DNA of 64,000 nucleotides. It comes from Dyadobacter luteus (GTDB lineage Bacteria > Bacteroidota > Bacteroidia > Cytophagales > Spirosomataceae). The translations under genes and the position numbers were made by a program. The notes under the pieces were generated by a model. It ran no database searches. It was not told where the DNA came from and saw only the letters and a list, made by a program, of their open reading frames with translations. Position 1 is the stretch's first letter. Every line of letters begins with the position of its first letter. The stretch is from positions 62,001-126,000 of the forward strand of contig NZ_QNUL01000001.1 in NCBI RefSeq assembly GCF_003383615.1. Direction: 5' to 3'. Shown piece by piece: positions 61,556 through 64,000 of this stretch.

Positions 61556-63679
61556 TTACGACAAACCCTTCATGCTTAATCCAATTCTCTTCCTTCCAAG
61601 ATCCACCTCTGTCACTTTCACCTGAACCACTTGCTGCAGCCTGACCACTTCATTCGGATCTTTTATAAACTTATCTGCCAGTTGGGAAAGGTGCACAAGT
61701 CCATCCTGCTTCACCCCAACATCAACAAATGCACCAAAAGCAGTTATGTTCGTGACAATTCCCTGCAAAACCATGCCAACTTTCAAATCTTCAGGTTTAC
61801 GAACCGCACTATCAAACTCAAATTTCTTAAATGTCTCTCTCGGATCTCTGGATGGTTTTTCGAGCTCCTTAAGGATATCCTGCAGCGTAGGAAGTCCAAC
61901 AGAATCTGTGACATATTTAGAAGGCGTCAACTGCTTACGTAACTCGGGCTTTTGAAGCAAATCTTTTACTCCCGCATTCACATCTTTTGCCATTTTCTCT
62001 ACCAAAGCGTAACGTTCGGGGTGAACTGCGCTGTTATCCAACGGATTAGTTCCATTTTCAATACGCAGAAAACCTGCCGCCTGCTCAAAAGCTTTGGCGC
62101 CCAACCGAGGTACTTTTAATAATTGCTGCCTCGATTTAAAATTCCCGTTCTTTGCCCTAAAATCGACGATATTCTGCGCCAAAGCAGGTCCGAGCCCCGA
62201 TACATACCGAAGTAAGTGCTTGCTGGCCGTATTGAGATTTACGCCTACGGAATTCACGCAGCTTTCCACGACTGTATCCAAAGCATTTCGCAATAAACTC
62301 TGGTCTACATCATGCTGGTACTGCCCCACTCCAATTGACTTGGGGTCAATTTTCACCAACTCGGCCAAAGGATCCATCAATCTTCGTCCAATTGAAACCG
62401 AGCCTCTCACTGTTACATCCTTATCAGGAAACTCATCCCGTGCTACTTCCGATGCTGAGTATATGGAAGCTCCCTGTTCACTAACCATAAAAAGTCCGAT
62501 CTGATCAGTTAACTTCAGACTGTTCAAAAGCTTTTTTACAAAATCTTCCGTCTCACGTCCTGCAGTTCCGTTACCGACCGCAATCGCTTCAATCTTGTAC
62601 TTATCAATAAAAGAAGCGATAACACCTGACGCTTCCTGCCCGCGATCAAAAGGAAAAATGACTTTGTCAGCAATTAAATTGCCCTGGTTATCCAGCACAA
62701 CCGCTTTGCACCCCGTACGATACCCTGGATCAATAGCAATTACATTTTTCTGACCTAGCGGCGATGCCAGTAACAATTGTCTTAAATTCTCGCTAAAAAT
62801 CAATATCGCTGCAACATCGGCCTTCTCCTTTGAAAGGTTAGAAAACTCATTTTCTATAGAAGGCTTCAGCAACCTTTTGTAACAATCCTCAACAGCAAGT
62901 ACCAGCTGATCCTTGCAGGCATCACTGCCCCTTACAAACAGTCGGTCCAGGCTCTCCAGAGCGTCGTCTTCATCGGGAGCGATATCGATACTTAAAATTC
63001 CCTCCTCTTCCCCTCGTCTCAAAGCCAGCAGCCGGTGTGAAGGAATCCGGGAAAGTGCTTCAGTGAATTCAAAATAATCACGGTATTTAGCCCCTTCTTC
63101 CTCTTTCTTTTTCTTAACCTTAGAAGTAATTATCGCGTTTCGCTGAAACAGGCCGCGCATGCGTACGCGTGCATCCTGGTTTTCATTAATCCATTCCGCA
63201 ATAATATCTCTGGCCCCTTGCAATGCTTCATCTGATGAAGCCACATCTCCCTTTACAAACGCTTTTGCCCCACGCTCAGGATCGGCTTCCCTACCTGTAA
63301 AGATAACCTGAGCAAGAGGTTCCAATCCCTTTTCGATGGCGATAGATGCACGTGTTTTTCTTTTCTGCTTGTAAGGCAAATAGATGTCTTCCAGCTCTAC
63401 CAGCGAAAACACAGCTTCGATCTTTTTTTGAAGCTCAGGGGTTAATTTACCTTGTTCGGTAATACTCTTTAAAATTGCCTCCCTCCGTTTTTCAACCTCC
63501 TGCTGTCTTTGCCAGGCATCCTTGATTGCACTTATTTGAACCTCATCCAAGCCACCTGTAACTTCCTTCCGATATCTGGCGATGAATGGTAATGTAGCAC
63601 CCTCTTCAAAGAGTTGTATCGTATTTCGAGCCTGTTTTTCAGAAACTGAGGCTTGTTGTGCGATAAGAATGTAATTCAT
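61556..63679 (-). CDS. tex: Tex family RNA-binding transcriptional accessory protein
   Basis: A 707-residue cytoplasmic protein related to Spt6. The N-terminal Tex domain (about 1-190) holds ATLPFIARYRKEVTGGLDE and YLPYKQKRKTRASIAIEKGLEPLA. The YqgF-like nuclease domain (about 325-450) holds VIAIDPGYRTGCKAVVLD. Then come helix-hairpin-helix motifs (LNTASKHLLRYVSGLGPALAQNIV) and a C-terminal S1 domain (GMVLQGIVTNITAFGAFVDVGV, about 630-700). Its promoter region carries a palindrome at 63695-63712. Confidence 0.95.
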   Translation of the reverse strand: MNYILIAQQASVSEKQARNTIQLFEEGATLPFIARYRKEVTGGLDEVQISAIKDAWQRQQEVEKRREAILKSITEQGKLTPELQKKIEAVFSLVELEDIYLPYKQKRKTRASIAIEKGLEPLAQVIFTGREADPERGAKAFVKGDVASSDEALQGARDIIAEWINENQDARVRMRGLFQRNAIITSKVKKKKEEEGAKYRDYFEFTEALSRIPSHRLLALRRGEEEGILSIDIAPDEDDALESLDRLFVRGSDACKDQLVLAVEDCYKRLLKPSIENEFSNLSKEKADVAAILIFSENLRQLLLASPLGQKNVIAIDPGYRTGCKAVVLDNQGNLIADKVIFPFDRGQEASGVIASFIDKYKIEAIAVGNGTAGRETEDFVKKLLNSLKLTDQIGLFMVSEQGASIYSASEVARDEFPDKDVTVRGSVSIGRRLMDPLAELVKIDPKSIGVGQYQHDVDQSLLRNALDTVVESCVNSVGVNLNTASKHLLRYVSGLGPALAQNIVDFRAKNGNFKSRQQLLKVPRLGAKAFEQAAGFLRIENGTNPLDNSAVHPERYALVEKMAKDVNAGVKDLLQKPELRKQLTPSKYVTDSVGLPTLQDILKELEKPSRDPRETFKKFEFDSAVRKPEDLKVGMVLQGIVTNITAFGAFVDVGVKQDGLVHLSQLADKFIKDPNEVVRLQQVVQVKVTEVDLGRKRIGLSMKGLS

Positions 63680-63694
63680 GTTCTAAAGTATATG

Positions 63695-63712
63695 GTCTGA
63701 AATAATTCAGAC
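63695..63712. promoter_or_regulatory. Palindrome in the tex promoter region
   Basis: GTCTGAA (63695-63701), a 4-base spacer and TTCAGAC (63706-63712). On the minus strand it overlaps TTTG (63715-63712) and is followed by a TACTTTAG -7-like element about 21 bases downstream. It would cover the promoter spacer if used. Confidence 0.5.
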
Positions 63713-63816
63713 AAAATGACATATTAAATATTGATAATCAATTATATAACCAGTGAATTCAATCAATATCAATCGATGTAAAATAAGCTAACAATAGTAA
63801 ATTCTGTCATAGGACA

Positions 63817-64000
63817 TTAGTTAACGTTCTTTCTTTGCAAGAGCGCCATGTAAAACCCATCATATCCGTCCCTGGCTACCGAAGTGCGATGATCGGATAT
63901 GAATTTCCATTGAGAACCGAACTTCCTCATAAAGCGCTTCACCTGCTCTTCGGACTCTGATGGCAAGACGCTGCATGTGGCATACACCATCTTTCCTCCC
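63817..64000 (-). CDS. RsmB/NOP2-type rRNA cytosine-C5 methyltransferase, C-terminal end only
   Basis: The last 60 codons of a gene that continues past the window; no start codon lies inside. The translation opens GGKMVYATCSVLPSESEEQV and ends ARDGYDGFYMALLQRKNVN. MVYATCS-x-PxExE is motif VI of RNA m5C methyltransferases, with the TCS cysteine as catalytic nucleophile, and DGFYMALL is the closing strand of the family. RsmB, RsmF and YebU-type members cannot be separated from this fragment. It lies upstream of tex on the same strand with 137 bases between. Confidence 0.85.
   Translation of the reverse strand, partial: GGKMVYATCSVLPSESEEQVKRFMRKFGSQWKFISDHRTSVARDGYDGFYMALLQRKNVN

Overview
This 64 kb window reads as the chromosome of a member of the Bacteroidota, most likely a Cytophagales bacterium of the Dyadobacter/Spirosoma type; the genus is inferred, the phylum is well supported. 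The evidence is a SusC/SusD pair, proteins with type A and type B T9SS sorting domains, a short primary sigma factor without region 1.1, promoters of the form TTTG-N17..21-TAnnTTTG in place of the E. coli -35/-10, starts without clear Shine-Dalgarno sequences, HU/CCDC81-SPOR fusions and menaquinone synthesis. No phage, insertion sequence, CRISPR array or rRNA was found. The window cuts two genes: gyrA lacks its 5' end at base 1, and an RsmB/NOP2-type rRNA methyltransferase lacks its 5' end at base 64000.

Bases 1-4090 hold gyrA and a secreted TPR protein. Bases 4826-19026 are a minus-strand accessory locus of seven genes: two tandem paralogous hydroxypyruvate-isomerase-like TIM barrels, a membrane-anchored beta-propeller/HEAT/cytochrome c protein, SusD, SusC, a DUF1501 protein and a planctomycete-type di-haem PSCyt/DUF1549/DUF1553 protein. 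Intrinsic terminators split it into units, and a shared 16-bp motif lies upstream of two of them. It contains neither glycoside hydrolases nor a regulator, so it is not a classical polysaccharide utilisation locus. It is the best candidate here for an undescribed system, possibly periplasmic oxidation of a sugar or sugar-like compound coupled to uptake.

Bases 19296-33380 carry a T9SS type B surface protein, an XRE regulator, dapD, gap, trmB, folC, a TonB-like protein, and an envelope operon made of a large TPR protein, an outer-membrane barrel and a membrane-spanning HU/SPOR fusion. Bases 33422-46711 are mainly housekeeping genes: a TPR lipoprotein, menD, rpoD, pnp, rpsO, an LptF/G permease, a START-like protein, tRNA-Met, an ABC exporter, holA, acpH, a SlyD-like FKBP and dCMP deaminase.

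Bases 46751-57724 contain a DUF922-like metalloprotease candidate, comEC, an M43 metalloprotease, phoH, dnaB, rlmD and a second T9SS type B surface protein related to the one at 19296. Bases 57748-64000 hold a DoxX protein, a small Rrf2 regulon with an 11-bp inverted-repeat operator across its start codon, two unrelated SRPBCC proteins, tex and the cut methyltransferase. Three very AT-rich spacers with recurring TTTATAC/GTATAAA words stand out (16.5, 58.3 and 60.0 kb).

Several starts were moved to downstream ATGs because the longest open frames begin at TTG or GTG or run across a terminator; each case is noted. All functional calls rest on reading motifs and domain order by eye, with no database search.
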